Source: Pseudalkalibacillus decolorationis
GTDB taxonomy: Bacteria; Bacillota; Bacilli; Bacillales; Fictibacillaceae
Direction: 5' to 3'
Assembly: GCF_024609785.1 (NCBI RefSeq)
Contig: NZ_JANHJQ010000008.1
Span: 1 to 39,348 of the forward strand
DNA length: 39,348 bases
The position numbers and the translations under genes are program-made. This document shows, one piece after another, positions 7,414 to 15,690 of the stretch. How positions within the stretch are numbered: position 1 is the first letter of the stretch; every line of letters begins with the position of its first letter. The notes under the pieces were generated by a model. That model was not told where the DNA came from, ran no database searches, and was given only the letters and a program-made list of their open reading frames with translations.

Positions 7414-7818
7414 ATGGGTCCGAAACACCATAAGAAAAAGAAGCATCATCACCATGATTGCGATAAAAGCTCAGGTAAGAAAGATTATGATTGCGGTTGC
7501 GATAAGAAAAAGAAAGATGATCATGACTGCGATAAATGCTCCAGAGAAAAGAAAAAAGATCATGACTGTGACAAGTGCTCCTGTAAAAAGGAAAAAGATC
7601 GTGATTGTGACAAATGTTCTTGGAAAAAGAAAGATGATTATAACTATAGTTACTATCATGAAAAGAAAAAGAAATACAGTTATGACTATGATTACGACCA
7701 CAAGAAAAAAGACTGTGATTGCAGCTGGAAAAAGAAGAAGAAAGACTGTGATTGCCACTGTGACTACTGCTGTTGCAAAAAGAAAGACTACGACGATGGC
7801 TGGTTTACTTCTTGGTAG
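7414..7818 (+). CDS. Lys/Asp/Cys/His-rich low-complexity protein, possible spore coat protein
   Basis: 134 residues composed almost entirely of Lys, Asp, Cys, His, Ser and Tyr. The N-terminus is a Lys/His block (HHKKKKHHHH). Imperfect repeats of DCDKCS-x-KKK follow, then a Tyr/Asp block (YSYDYDYDHKKK), a DCDCHCDYCCCKKK segment and the end DDGWFTSW. It starts at ATG 7414 after AAGGGGGTGA, an excellent ribosome binding site, so it is expressed. It resembles in style the charged repetitive tails of coat proteins such as CotB/CotG, and cysteines suit disulfide cross-linking. The run of Cys and His could also bind metal. No homologous domain is recognised; the coat role is inference from composition and the spore-forming host. 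A terminator follows 68 nt after the stop. Confidence 0.75.
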   Translation: MGPKHHKKKKHHHHDCDKSSGKKDYDCGCDKKKKDDHDCDKCSREKKKDHDCDKCSCKKEKDRDCDKCSWKKKDDYNYSYYHEKKKKYSYDYDYDHKKKDCDCSWKKKKKDCDCHCDYCCCKKKDYDDGWFTSW

Positions 7819-7885
7819 TATGTAAGGTCATTCTAGAATTCAAAGTATTGAGATACTACAACTGACCCATGGTTCACTATTAAAC

Positions 7886-7921
7886 AAATGAAGATGATCT
7901 CACATGGGATCATCCTCATTT
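7886..7921 (+). terminator. Terminator after the low-complexity gene
   Basis: AAATGAAGATGATC/GATCATCCTCATTT, 14-bp stem with one mismatch and an 8-nt loop; it ends in TTT and then AAATT, so the U tract is weak. It separates the low-complexity gene from the 91-residue gene. Confidence 0.6.
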
Positions 7922-7946
7922 AAATTCTAGATATGGAGGTTTTCAA

Positions 7947-8222
7947 TTGGATAAAAATGCTGCAGTAAATTATGGCGGTAATTCAGAAGTGGACGTACAT
8001 GTTAATGTCGATACAACTGCTCTAGCGTATGCATATGCATGTTTCATGCACTCATCAGGACAAATGAATGATGAACAATTTGAAGAAATGTTAATCAAGC
8101 TAGACAAAATACTCGGTGATAAACGTGGCGTAAATTATCTAACAAACGAAGCAGAGGCTCACCAAATTCATCCACAACTTAATGAGAAAGTACGGGTATT
8201 CAGACCTAATCATCGTTTTTAA
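7947..8222 (+). CDS. Small conserved-looking protein of unknown function
   Basis: 91 residues, start TTG 7947 with GGAGG 7 nt upstream. The N-terminal half is small and polar (NAAVNYGGNSEVDVHVNV). A predicted helix follows (TTALAYAYACFMHSSGQM), then an acidic helix EQFEEMLIKLDKIL, and a basic tail. No signal peptide or transmembrane segment. I do not recognise the family. It follows the low-complexity gene after a terminator, and both could be sporulation genes, but nothing in the protein shows this. Confidence 0.6.
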   Translation: MDKNAAVNYGGNSEVDVHVNVDTTALAYAYACFMHSSGQMNDEQFEEMLIKLDKILGDKRGVNYLTNEAEAHQIHPQLNEKVRVFRPNHRF

Positions 8223-8260
8223 GCTTAAGAGCCTTCTTTAAACCATATATGGGGGAATAT

Positions 8261-8345
8261 CTTCACCAAAAAAGTGACCGTAATGAGGTAGTTTTCCGCG
8301 GAATGAGATATTTTTCCGATAAAAAGTAATTTACGCGGAGCCTGA
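8261..8345 (+). repeat. Degenerate copy of the CCGCGG repeat
   Basis: Starts with CTTCACCAAAAAAGTG and continues AGGTAGTTTTCCGCGGAA, closely matching the start of the tandem repeat at 2683-2850, then decays. It fills the gap between the unknown gene and the SgrR-like gene. Confidence 0.6.
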
Positions 8346-8415
8346 ACACCAAGTATTGTGAGGTAACTTTTATCAAACAAATTTTAGATTTTCGAGCTGC
8401 TATTTATCTCATCAT

Positions 8416-10143
8416 CTACGGATGAATCCATAGTTTCCTCAAGTCAACATGCCCAAAGGATTCAAATCGAATGTCCTTTATCATCGGGTGGAAGGATCGT
8501 CGTTTCACGGGATGATACATAAATAGGAACAGGTTGTTACGACGTATATATTCTTCAATCGTATCAATCCATTTATCTCTTCCGCTATAGTTTTCCTCCT
8601 TTTCCATTGCATCCAAATATTTCTCGATTTGTTCAAGATCTGTACATTTTAGAAATCTCCTAAATATTAAGGCCTCACTTTTGAATGCTCCTAAAAAGGA
8701 TAGATGTAGATCCGTAGATGCTACTTCCCCCGAAAATAGTAAATCTGCATTTTTATCAACTATATCTGAATAGAAATCTTTAATGGAATAACTTTTGTAA
8801 TCAAATGAAATTCCATATAATCTCGCCTTCTTAATAAACCATTCGGCTTCTTCCATCGCATTAGGATAATCCAATGAGTAAAGTGTTAACGTCTCCCCTT
8901 CATAACCTGATTCCTGTAACAAATCATTAATCCGTCCAGCATCCTTCTTTTGTGACATTGATTTCCACGGAAAATAACTGGTTGCTTCATGGATTGGTTC
9001 TCTTCCTAATTCTCGACTCATCTTTCGGATATCCAATATGTGAAAAATGGCTTCTCTAAATGATGGATGATGGACAATCGAATGCCGATGGAAATTGAAA
9101 GCAAGAAAACGGAAGCCAACTTCTATCTCCTCTTTTTCCTGAACGATTTCACTGTCTTCTTTCCCGCCAACTTGAAAAGTAGCCTTCTGTACTTGATCAA
9201 ATGGAACATGCCAAAATTCAATATCATCAAGGAGCGGTCGCTCTAGAAAGTATTGATCAAAAGCTTCCAAGACTATCTTTCGATCAGATCGTTCTTTCAA
9301 CTTAAAAGGACCCGTTCCAATCCACTGCTCTTCATCAAACGGCACATCTGCGGGTAAGACTGCAAGATAATTGGAACTTACGTATCGAATAAATAATGAA
9401 TTCGATTTTTTCAAGTGAAAACGAATCACAGTAGAAGATGGGCATTCGATTCTTTTGATATCTTTTACAAGCCATTTATGTGGTGAGGTTTGTTGAAACC
9501 GTTGAAATGAAAATCGAATATCCTCACTTGATAACACCCTCTGATGATGAAAGCGAACTCCTTTCCTTAGATAAAACGTCCATGTTCTGAAATTATTCTC
9601 CACAAGCCAATGATGAGCAAGGTGCGGCTTAATCTTATCCTCCTTTTTATCGTAGCGGACTAGAGAATCACCTAATTGGTGAACAAGATAACTTTCAAAG
9701 GTAATGGATGCTATTGCTGGATCAAGCGTAGTCAACGGACGTGTAATAATTGAACGTAACACATCCTTAGAACTATTTGGAGATTGCAAACCAAACAACG
9801 CCTGGACGTCTTCTGAAACATTCGCAATCCAGGACTTTGGGATCGGTAACTGTAATAGCTGCATCAAGGATTCCATCTGCTCATCTCGTACATAATCGGA
9901 AACTGCGTCCTCGACTTCCTGTTGGAATCCCCGTGTAAAGAACAGCTTAGACGAGTGCCCTCTCCCCCTTCCTGGTTGATATGTATAATATCCTTGCTCT
10001 TCATACTTTCTCAATTTTCTTTTTACATTTTTCACTGTGCAAAACCAAATTTGTTCGAGCTCGCTTAACTTCATTTCAACCTGCTTTTCATGCTCTCTTG
10101 GGTATAAATGGGCACGCAACTGATAGTATGATAAATCTTTCAT
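8416..10143 (-). CDS. SgrR-like transcriptional regulator with solute-binding domain
   Basis: 575 residues with an N-terminal winged helix (about 1-110; LSELEQIWFCTVKNVKRKLRKYEEQGYYTY reads as an HTH plus wing). A long domain related to extracellular solute-binding proteins of peptide ABC transporters (SBP_bac_5) follows (about 135-560), here without signal peptide, so it is a cytoplasmic ligand sensor. This is the architecture of E. coli SgrR, which activates genes during sugar-phosphate stress. I start it at ATG 10143 with AGAGGTGA just upstream; the frame extends 10 codons further. It is divergent from an MFS transporter with 133 bp between the starts, which presumably holds the operators. 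The ligand cannot be read. Confidence 0.85.
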   Translation of the reverse strand: MKDLSYYQLRAHLYPREHEKQVEMKLSELEQIWFCTVKNVKRKLRKYEEQGYYTYQPGRGRGHSSKLFFTRGFQQEVEDAVSDYVRDEQMESLMQLLQLPIPKSWIANVSEDVQALFGLQSPNSSKDVLRSIITRPLTTLDPAIASITFESYLVHQLGDSLVRYDKKEDKIKPHLAHHWLVENNFRTWTFYLRKGVRFHHQRVLSSEDIRFSFQRFQQTSPHKWLVKDIKRIECPSSTVIRFHLKKSNSLFIRYVSSNYLAVLPADVPFDEEQWIGTGPFKLKERSDRKIVLEAFDQYFLERPLLDDIEFWHVPFDQVQKATFQVGGKEDSEIVQEKEEIEVGFRFLAFNFHRHSIVHHPSFREAIFHILDIRKMSRELGREPIHEATSYFPWKSMSQKKDAGRINDLLQESGYEGETLTLYSLDYPNAMEEAEWFIKKARLYGISFDYKSYSIKDFYSDIVDKNADLLFSGEVASTDLHLSFLGAFKSEALIFRRFLKCTDLEQIEKYLDAMEKEENYSGRDKWIDTIEEYIRRNNLFLFMYHPVKRRSFHPMIKDIRFESFGHVDLRKLWIHP

Positions 10144-10276
10144 TACTCTCACCTCTCGATTGCTGATGTTCAATCATTTTTTGAACCACATAATAAAAGG
10201 GGACATTTTTAATCGTATTATACCCTTTTAAACCCCTTTTAGAAAATGCAAAATAATGTAAAGGGAGTGAGAGAGA

Positions 10277-11545
10277 ATGTTTAGAGAATTACACCCGAAC
10301 ATACGGATTAGGATTTATACGTCGTTTTTAAGCCGAATTATCGGTTCTATGATTTTTCCATTCATGGCGATTTATTTTACAAATGCTTTAAGTGCAGTGT
10401 GGGCTGGTGTCTTACTAATGTTTAGCGTAGTTGTTCAGTTCTCATCTGGACTGTATGGAGGCTATCTTGCAGATATTGTGGGACGAAAGCGGATGATGGT
10501 CATAGGGGAATGGATGAAGGTCATCGCTTTTGCTGGGATGCTAGTTGCAAATTCACCATGGTTCACTTCACCATGGGCAACCTTTTCCATGTTAGTGATC
10601 ATCGGTATCGCTTCCGGGTTTATTGGTCCTGCTTCTGAAGCAATGTTAATCGATGTCAGTACGAAGGATACACGTGCATTCATGTATGCAATCAATTACT
10701 GGGCAGTCAATATGTCGATCATGCTTGGATTAATCATCGGTGGTTGGTTATATAAAACCCATTTCTTTGAATTGTTGATCGCCCTATTAATCATGTCAGT
10801 CATTACACTTTGGATGACTGCTACCTTAATTCAAGAAACGTTTACACCAGAACCACAAGAAAGATCAACAAAACCATACGGATTGAAACCAATTTTACAA
10901 AGCTATAAAACGGTTATACAAGATTGGCCTTTCGTTTTATTTACACTTGGAGGCATCGCTATTTTAGCCATTGAATTTCAGCGAAACAATTATATTGCAG
11001 TAAGGCTTGAACAAGAAATCATCCCTCACACATTTTCTTTACTATGGAATACTGAATTGATGATTGATGGAGTTAAGTTGTTAAGTCTCTTAACAGTAGT
11101 CAACACAATCATTATTGTCTTATTCACAGGCATTGCAGCAAAATGGATTCGGAACAAACCTGAACAACCTGTCATGTATGCAGGATTTATCCTATTTGGT
11201 GTAGGCTATGGAATTTTCGCATTTTCCAATGATTTCGTAACCTTATTGATTTCCGTCATCATACTTTCTGCTGGAGAACTGATGTATGTCCCTACTCGAC
11301 AGTCAATTCTTGCAGATATCGTTGACGATTCGCAGCGCGGAGCTTATATGGCATTTAACGGATTGGTTTTTCAAATCGGAAAAATGTTCGGTGCATTAGG
11401 AATCATTGTTGGTGAAGCAATCGGTGGAATTGGAATGGGTGTCCTTTATGTCTTATTTGCCCTGATTGGAGTATTGTTAGTACGCCTCTCCATCCAAATG
11501 AAAGAATCCAGAGGAAAACGATTAACGAGTCGAAAAGCAATTTGA
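10277..11545 (+). CDS. MFS transporter, probably SgrR-regulated exporter
   Basis: 422 residues with about 12 hydrophobic segments split by a cytoplasmic loop near residues 195-215. The MFS motif A appears as GGYLADIVGRKRMM near residue 62. GGGAGTGAG precedes the ATG. Divergent pairing with an SgrR-like regulator matches E. coli sgrR-setA, where SetA is an MFS sugar efflux pump, so an efflux role controlled by a metabolite is likely. A drug or amino-acid exporter is equally compatible with the sequence. A terminator follows at 11614. Confidence 0.82.
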   Translation: MFRELHPNIRIRIYTSFLSRIIGSMIFPFMAIYFTNALSAVWAGVLLMFSVVVQFSSGLYGGYLADIVGRKRMMVIGEWMKVIAFAGMLVANSPWFTSPWATFSMLVIIGIASGFIGPASEAMLIDVSTKDTRAFMYAINYWAVNMSIMLGLIIGGWLYKTHFFELLIALLIMSVITLWMTATLIQETFTPEPQERSTKPYGLKPILQSYKTVIQDWPFVLFTLGGIAILAIEFQRNNYIAVRLEQEIIPHTFSLLWNTELMIDGVKLLSLLTVVNTIIIVLFTGIAAKWIRNKPEQPVMYAGFILFGVGYGIFAFSNDFVTLLISVIILSAGELMYVPTRQSILADIVDDSQRGAYMAFNGLVFQIGKMFGALGIIVGEAIGGIGMGVLYVLFALIGVLLVRLSIQMKESRGKRLTSRKAI

Positions 11546-11613
11546 TTACTGAACAAAAAATAAGGAATGAAGTCAGATGATTTTTTCACCTAAATAAGTA
11601 ATCGTTTCATCCA

Positions 11614-11649
11614 GGAGTCGGGCAGCACGTAGCCTGACTCCCTTTCTTT
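11614..11649. terminator. Terminator between the MFS gene and the small membrane gene
   Basis: GGAGTCGGGC/GCCTGACTCC (10 bp with one G-T pair, 8-nt loop) followed by CTTTCTTTT on the plus strand. It abuts the stop codon of the converging small gene at 11650. Confidence 0.75.
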
Positions 11650-11907
11650 TCATCTATTAACGATATAGTATGTCACTGCAATAATGCTCATTAAAAAGGT
11701 TAAAGCATAAATGATAGTTAGTACACGGAGATTCTTTTTAACTGAGCTCTTTTCATAATCCTGGGAGCGTTTTAATTCTGCCTGAGTTTTATCCTTTACC
11801 AATTTATATTCCTTTGCCTCTTTATCTACTTTTCTCCCTACCAATATTGTTCCAATTAACGAAATGAGTCCTACGACTATCACTGCAATTGTTAAGTAGA
11901 AGTACAT
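11650..11907 (-). CDS. Small two-span membrane protein
   Basis: 85 residues. One transmembrane segment lies at about 2-24 (YFYLTIAVIVVGLISLIGTI) and a second at about 62-82. Between them is a charged, helical linker rich in Lys and Glu (KVDKEAKEYKLVKDKTQAEL) that would form a cytoplasmic coiled coil. AAGGGAG precedes the ATG. The hairpin topology resembles many uncharacterised Bacillus membrane proteins; no family is recognised. Confidence 0.65.
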   Translation of the reverse strand: MYFYLTIAVIVVGLISLIGTILVGRKVDKEAKEYKLVKDKTQAELKRSQDYEKSSVKKNLRVLTIIYALTFLMSIIAVTYYIVNR

Positions 11908-12050
11908 TATGAAACTCCCTTAATATTTGACTTGTCTAACCTTATTATAAAAAAGAATTCCCTCATTTGGATAGTCAGCAGATTTGAAAGAATGGTAAAC
12001 TCTTTGAGGAGATGTTGAAGACATAAGTTTTAAAAAGAAAGGTGATAAAA

Positions 12051-12677
12051 TTGAACGGCACAGCACATATGGCAATTGGAGCAACAGCGGGATTAATCAC
12101 ATCGAACACCTTTCAGACAGACCCAACTACCACTGCTATTTTAATTGGTTGCGGTGGAGTAGCGGGTTTACTGCCTGATATGGATATTGACGGAAAGCTG
12201 AGCAACACAATTACATTTTCACACAAGCTCATCCGTACACTTGCTCAACTCGTTGGTGTTTTGGCAATCATCTATAGTTTGATAGACAGAGACGCAGCGG
12301 AAAAATGGTACGGTGTAGCAATCGGCTTAGTCCTTATTGTAGGATCTTCCTTTATAACACGGCGGCTGATGTTATCACTATCTGGAATCGGTGTTCTAGC
12401 TGGTGGATTAACGTTATCGGAAAACTGGTTATTTTTATTGGGAGTCTATATTCTGATTGCCTCACTAGTCCCGCACCGAAGTTATACACATTCTATTGTC
12501 GGAACCGCCTTTTTTGTGATCATTGCGTATCAATTTGAAAACTTTTTGGGAATCGATGGAGTCTTTGTTAGCTGTTTCATAGGCTATGCAAGTCACTTAA
12601 TTGCTGACATGAAACTGTTACCGGTTAACAAGCGTGGTATTAAACTATTTTTGCCGTTATCAAAAAAGGAATTCTAA
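12051..12677 (+). CDS. YdjM-family membrane-bound metal-dependent hydrolase
   Basis: 208 residues with several hydrophobic segments, and the conserved histidine/aspartate residues of the YdjM (DUF457) family: early THMAIGA-like AHMAIGA, GLLPDMDI (Asp pair), PHRSYTHS and YASHLIADM. Related proteins are membrane hydrolases with metal-binding His/Asp; the substrate is unknown. I choose TTG 12051 with AAAGGTGA 5 nt before it; a GTG at 12042 would overlap that site. The reading frame continues after the stop into a fragment of a GyrI-like domain. Confidence 0.8.
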   Translation: MNGTAHMAIGATAGLITSNTFQTDPTTTAILIGCGGVAGLLPDMDIDGKLSNTITFSHKLIRTLAQLVGVLAIIYSLIDRDAAEKWYGVAIGLVLIVGSSFITRRLMLSLSGIGVLAGGLTLSENWLFLLGVYILIASLVPHRSYTHSIVGTAFFVIIAYQFENFLGIDGVFVSCFIGYASHLIADMKLLPVNKRGIKLFLPLSKKEF

Positions 12678-12884
12678 CCGGAGTTTGAAGTTGATGGAAC
12701 AGACTACATCGTTTTCACAACGAGAAAAGGTTCAATACCAGAAGTAATCATGGAAGCGTGGCAGCATATTTGGGAATGGTCCAAAACGAATGAGCGTGCA
12801 TTCAAATTAGATTTTGAACTTTATGATGAACGAGCAGTTGACCCCCAAAACGCTCAAATAGACATTTATATTTCTATTCCCTAA
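12678..12884 (+). pseudogene. Remnant of a GyrI-like/AraC effector-binding domain
   Basis: The 68 codons directly after the hydrolase stop, in the same frame, read as the C-terminal third of a GyrI-like small-molecule-binding domain: FEVDGTDYIVF, WQHIWEWSKTN, and the ending FELYDER-x5-QNAQIDIYISIP. A complete domain is about 150 residues. There is no start codon with a ribosome binding site, so this is a 5'-deleted remnant. A terminator follows 6 nt later, presumably the original terminator of the lost gene. Confidence 0.7.
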
Positions 12885-12890
12885 TTATAG

Positions 12891-12924
12891 AAATTGGAGT
12901 GGAGAAAAGTTTCCACTCCAATTT
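12891..12924. terminator. Terminator between the GyrI remnant and tatC
   Basis: AAATTGGAGTGGA is perfectly inverted at TCCACTCCAATTT with an 8-nt loop. It lies 2 nt from the tatC stop codon and can serve both strands, although U tracts are short. Confidence 0.75.
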
Positions 12925-12925
12925 G

Positions 12926-13654
12926 TCAGTACACACTCACATCTTGTTCCTTTGCAATTTTTTTGCGATAAACAAAGGCAGAGAGAATGATGCTGAATTC
13001 AAATAGAACCACTAAACATACAAGTACTAGTATATCCGATAGAAAGTCTGGCGGTGTTAATACAACTGCTAGTATTGTAAAAACAAAGTAACAAACCTTC
13101 CTCGATCTTTTAAGTCTAGCTGGATTTAATATTCCTAGTGCAGTCAGGAAAAGAACTACGACTGGCATTTCAAACAATATGCCAAATGGAACAGTCATCT
13201 GAAATAAGAAATTGAAATATTTTTCTGATGTATAAAAGAGCTGGAAGCCTTCGTTCGATAATCCTTGTAAAAAGCTAAGCACAGTTGGGAATACAATTGC
13301 GTAGCCGAACCCAACACCAAGTATAAATAATAGGAACAATGCTGGAATAAGCATTAGTGTAGCCTTTCGTTGCTTTTCTTCTAGTGCAGGTAACACAAAC
13401 TTCCAAGTTTGATAAGCGGCTGTTGGAATCGTGAACGCAATGGCAACGACACCTGCAATTTTAAAGTAAATCCACAAAATATCGGTTGGACCTAACAATG
13501 CGAGCTTTGTATCAAGATCCCTTACAAGCCACTGATAAATATAATCAACGAACACAAATCCGAGTATGAAAAACAAGAGAAAACTTGCTCCGACAATCAA
13601 GATCCTTTTTCTTAACTCACTAAGGTGTTCGACCAATTCTGCCTCTTGATCCAT
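12926..13654 (-). CDS. tatC: Sec-independent translocase TatC
   Basis: Core substrate-receptor of the twin-arginine translocase. 242 residues with the canonical N-terminal HLSELRKRI, FLPALEEKQRK-like LPALEEKQRK, and six membrane spans. AAGGGAG precedes the ATG. It lies downstream of phoX and tatA on the same strand, but a terminator and a family A repeat lie between tatA and tatC, so readthrough or another promoter is needed. With tatA it forms a minimal TatAC system like the Bacillus TatAd-Cd pair that exports PhoD. Confidence 0.95.
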   Translation of the reverse strand: MDQEAELVEHLSELRKRILIVGASFLLFFILGFVFVDYIYQWLVRDLDTKLALLGPTDILWIYFKIAGVVAIAFTIPTAAYQTWKFVLPALEEKQRKATLMLIPALFLLFILGVGFGYAIVFPTVLSFLQGLSNEGFQLFYTSEKYFNFLFQMTVPFGILFEMPVVVLFLTALGILNPARLKRSRKVCYFVFTILAVVLTPPDFLSDILVLVCLVVLFEFSIILSAFVYRKKIAKEQDVSVY

Positions 13655-13674
13655 TAGCTCAGCTCCCTTCTATA

Positions 13675-13770
13675 TAGAAAACTTGGCTAGCGCCAAGCCT
13701 TAGCGCAGGCGATCGCCGTAGTTGCGTTTATACTATAGAAAGTATTTTTTATACTTTCTTAACGTGTAAA
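13675..13770 (+). repeat. Dispersed repeat family A, copy 3 (inside the tat operon)
   Basis: Hairpin CTTGGC-TAGC-GCCAAG, palindrome GGCGATCGCC in the middle, hairpin GAAAGTAT/ATACTTTC and tail CTTTCTTAACGTGTAAA. It sits between tatA and tatC, opposite to the transcription direction of both. Confidence 0.85.
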
Positions 13771-13800
13771 AGAAGAAAAGAGGGCAACCTCTTTTCTCCC
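13771..13800 (-). terminator. Terminator after tatA
   Basis: On the minus strand GAAAAGAGG-TTGC-CCTCTTTTC (9 bp perfect) is followed by TTCTTTT. It starts about 10 nt past the tatA stop, so tatC is probably expressed below tatA. Confidence 0.7.
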
Positions 13801-13807
13801 GAATTCA

Positions 13808-13990
13808 TTATTGTTTCTTTTCTTTTGGACTGCTGTCATCTGAGGATACGAGATCCTTTGTTGCATTTTTAAATTCCTTAAGCGTGTTCCCAAATGCTTT
13901 TCCGATTTCCGGCAGTTTAGCTGGGCCAAAGATTACAAGTGCGATGATCAAAATCAAGATTAACCCTGGAATTCCAATGTTAAATGGCAT
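13808..13990 (-). CDS. tatA: Twin-arginine translocase subunit TatA
   Basis: 60 residues: an N-terminal membrane span (about 5-22), the conserved [14 protein letters not shown] hinge, an amphipathic helix and a charged tail. It forms the translocation pore with TatC. It begins 16 nt after the phoX stop, so phoX and tatA are co-transcribed. Length and FGPxKLP motif fit TatA/TatE rather than TatB; single-TatA systems without TatB are the rule in Bacillus. Confidence 0.95.
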   Translation of the reverse strand: MPFNIGIPGLILILIIALVIFGPAKLPEIGKAFGNTLKEFKNATKDLVSSDDSSPKEKKQ

Positions 13991-14006
13991 TTGTCATTCT
14001 CCTCCC

Positions 14007-15662
14007 TTAAAATCCTGTAATAGCAACGACACCTGGTCGTGGCATTTTATCTCCAGAGCGATGCGGCCACATGCTCGTTGGATTCGATAGACTTTCTGTT
14101 TCCTCACCTGGATGTTGGATGGATAAGAATAATGTTGTTTCATCTGGTGTAAAGGATGGACCTGTAAGTTCTGCATCTCTTGGTGCGGAGGCGAATTGAA
14201 AGGCAACACCTTCGTCTTTACCTGCAGTCGGGATAGCAAACATTCCGTTGTTGCCAAACGGTTCCCATATCCCATTGTTCAACTTACTGCTGGAAATATC
14301 GGTAACGGTCCACAGGTTTCCATCCTCATCAAATGTAAGGTTATCCGGTGCACTGAACCCACTTTGGATTCCACCCGCTGCAAAGATTGCAAATTGGAAT
14401 TCAAGGGAACCATGGTCGTTATCTTTTTCAAAAAATCTAGTAATATGACCATGCATGTTTCCATGACGATCATTGTTCGTGTGTGCGATGAAGATTGATC
14501 CATCAAACGGGCTTATTTCAACGTCTTCAGGGCGATCTGTTGGAGTTCCGCCAATCAATATAGAAGCTTCATGACAATTCACAACTACATCGGCTTGTGT
14601 TTGGAACTTGTTCAATATTTCCTTATCGTCTCCGGCTGCATCTCTTACTGCTTCAACAGTAAGCGGTAGCCATGCACCTTTACTCAGGCTTGCAACATAA
14701 AGCGTTCCCTCTTCTAGTAGGTTTGCGTTCTTTTTACCGGCATTTGGGTCGTATTTTTCTTTACTAATAAACTTGTAAACGCATGCATCCTTCTTGTCGT
14801 CGCCCATGTAGACAACAACTCGTCCATCCTTCGCTAATCCCATGCACGTATTCTCATGGTTAAAGCGTCCAAGTGCTGTATGTTTTCGCACCGCAAAACG
14901 TTCATCAAATGGATCCACTTCAACGACCCAACCGTAATGGGTCTCATTTAAATTTGCTACCTCTGCTGTATTTTCGAAGTTTTCCTCGCACGTTAACAGT
15001 GTGTCCCAAAGTGTTTTACCCCCAGAACAGTTGGCAAACGTCCCTTGAACCATTGAAACGCTCCCAATCGCATGAGAGTTCTTAGCTGGTCCTGTAAGTT
15101 GAATAGGAGTTAGTCCAGAAACGCGTCGAGCAAATTTAGAAGTCGTATCTAGCTGCCAACCATTTTTTCCTTTTACAACTTCGATTATCGATCCACCTTG
15201 GTTATACAGCACCGTTTGGATTTGGGAAGCACTATGGTTCTCCAATCTTCTACCAAACACAAAGAGATCATCTACATATTCATGGTTCACCCATAAAAGA
15301 CCGCGTTCCTCTTCACCTTTATGTTTATGTGTTTGCTGGTTATTAATTGGAAAGTAAAGTGTAAAATCGTTATTAAAACCGAACGAATCTCCTCTATGAT
15401 TGATCGGATCACCATATGCTGCGATTACGTTATATTGATATCCTTTTGGCAACACAAGGTCGTCTTTGCTTGTAGGTTCAATCGGCTTAAATTTAAGTGG
15501 GCCGTTTTTCGGCTTCTTCTTATTCGGCTTGTGAAAATGTCCTTTCGCTTGAACCTTTTCTACCACTCCATTTAGACCTGTACTGGCAGCAGCAAGGGCT
15601 ACTGTTCCTGTTCCTACGTATGTAAGAAATTTCTTGCGATCCATCTTAGTTGACAATCTCAT
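14007..15662 (-). CDS. phoX: PhoX-family (DUF839) alkaline phosphatase, Tat exported
   Basis: Secreted phosphatase of the PhoX family (monomeric, Fe/Ca-dependent in characterised members) that releases phosphate from organic esters. 551 residues: N-terminal signal MDRKKFLTYVGTG followed by an Ala/Gly-rich hydrophobic stretch, then the PhoX domain with PKGYQYNVIAAYGD, WVNHEY, RFNHENTCMG, NCHEAS and PSMWPHR-like PTSMWPHR. The Tat motif is Arg-Lys rather than Arg-Arg. I use ATG 15662 behind AAGGAG; a second ATG at 15644 would place the motif right at the N-terminus. tatA and tatC follow, which supports Tat export, and a Pho-box-like promoter precedes it. Confidence 0.88.
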   Translation of the reverse strand: MRLSTKMDRKKFLTYVGTGTVALAAASTGLNGVVEKVQAKGHFHKPNKKKPKNGPLKFKPIEPTSKDDLVLPKGYQYNVIAAYGDPINHRGDSFGFNNDFTLYFPINNQQTHKHKGEEERGLLWVNHEYVDDLFVFGRRLENHSASQIQTVLYNQGGSIIEVVKGKNGWQLDTTSKFARRVSGLTPIQLTGPAKNSHAIGSVSMVQGTFANCSGGKTLWDTLLTCEENFENTAEVANLNETHYGWVVEVDPFDERFAVRKHTALGRFNHENTCMGLAKDGRVVVYMGDDKKDACVYKFISKEKYDPNAGKKNANLLEEGTLYVASLSKGAWLPLTVEAVRDAAGDDKEILNKFQTQADVVVNCHEASILIGGTPTDRPEDVEISPFDGSIFIAHTNNDRHGNMHGHITRFFEKDNDHGSLEFQFAIFAAGGIQSGFSAPDNLTFDEDGNLWTVTDISSSKLNNGIWEPFGNNGMFAIPTAGKDEGVAFQFASAPRDAELTGPSFTPDETTLFLSIQHPGEETESLSNPTSMWPHRSGDKMPRPGVVAITGF

Positions 15663-15690
15663 TCACTCCTTATATCTGGCTACAGAACTA

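Noticed and set aside
7454-7825. Lys/Ile/Thr-rich ORF in the second frame of the low-complexity gene
   Set aside because: A frame shadow of the A-rich sequence; the frame starting at 7414 has the ribosome binding site.
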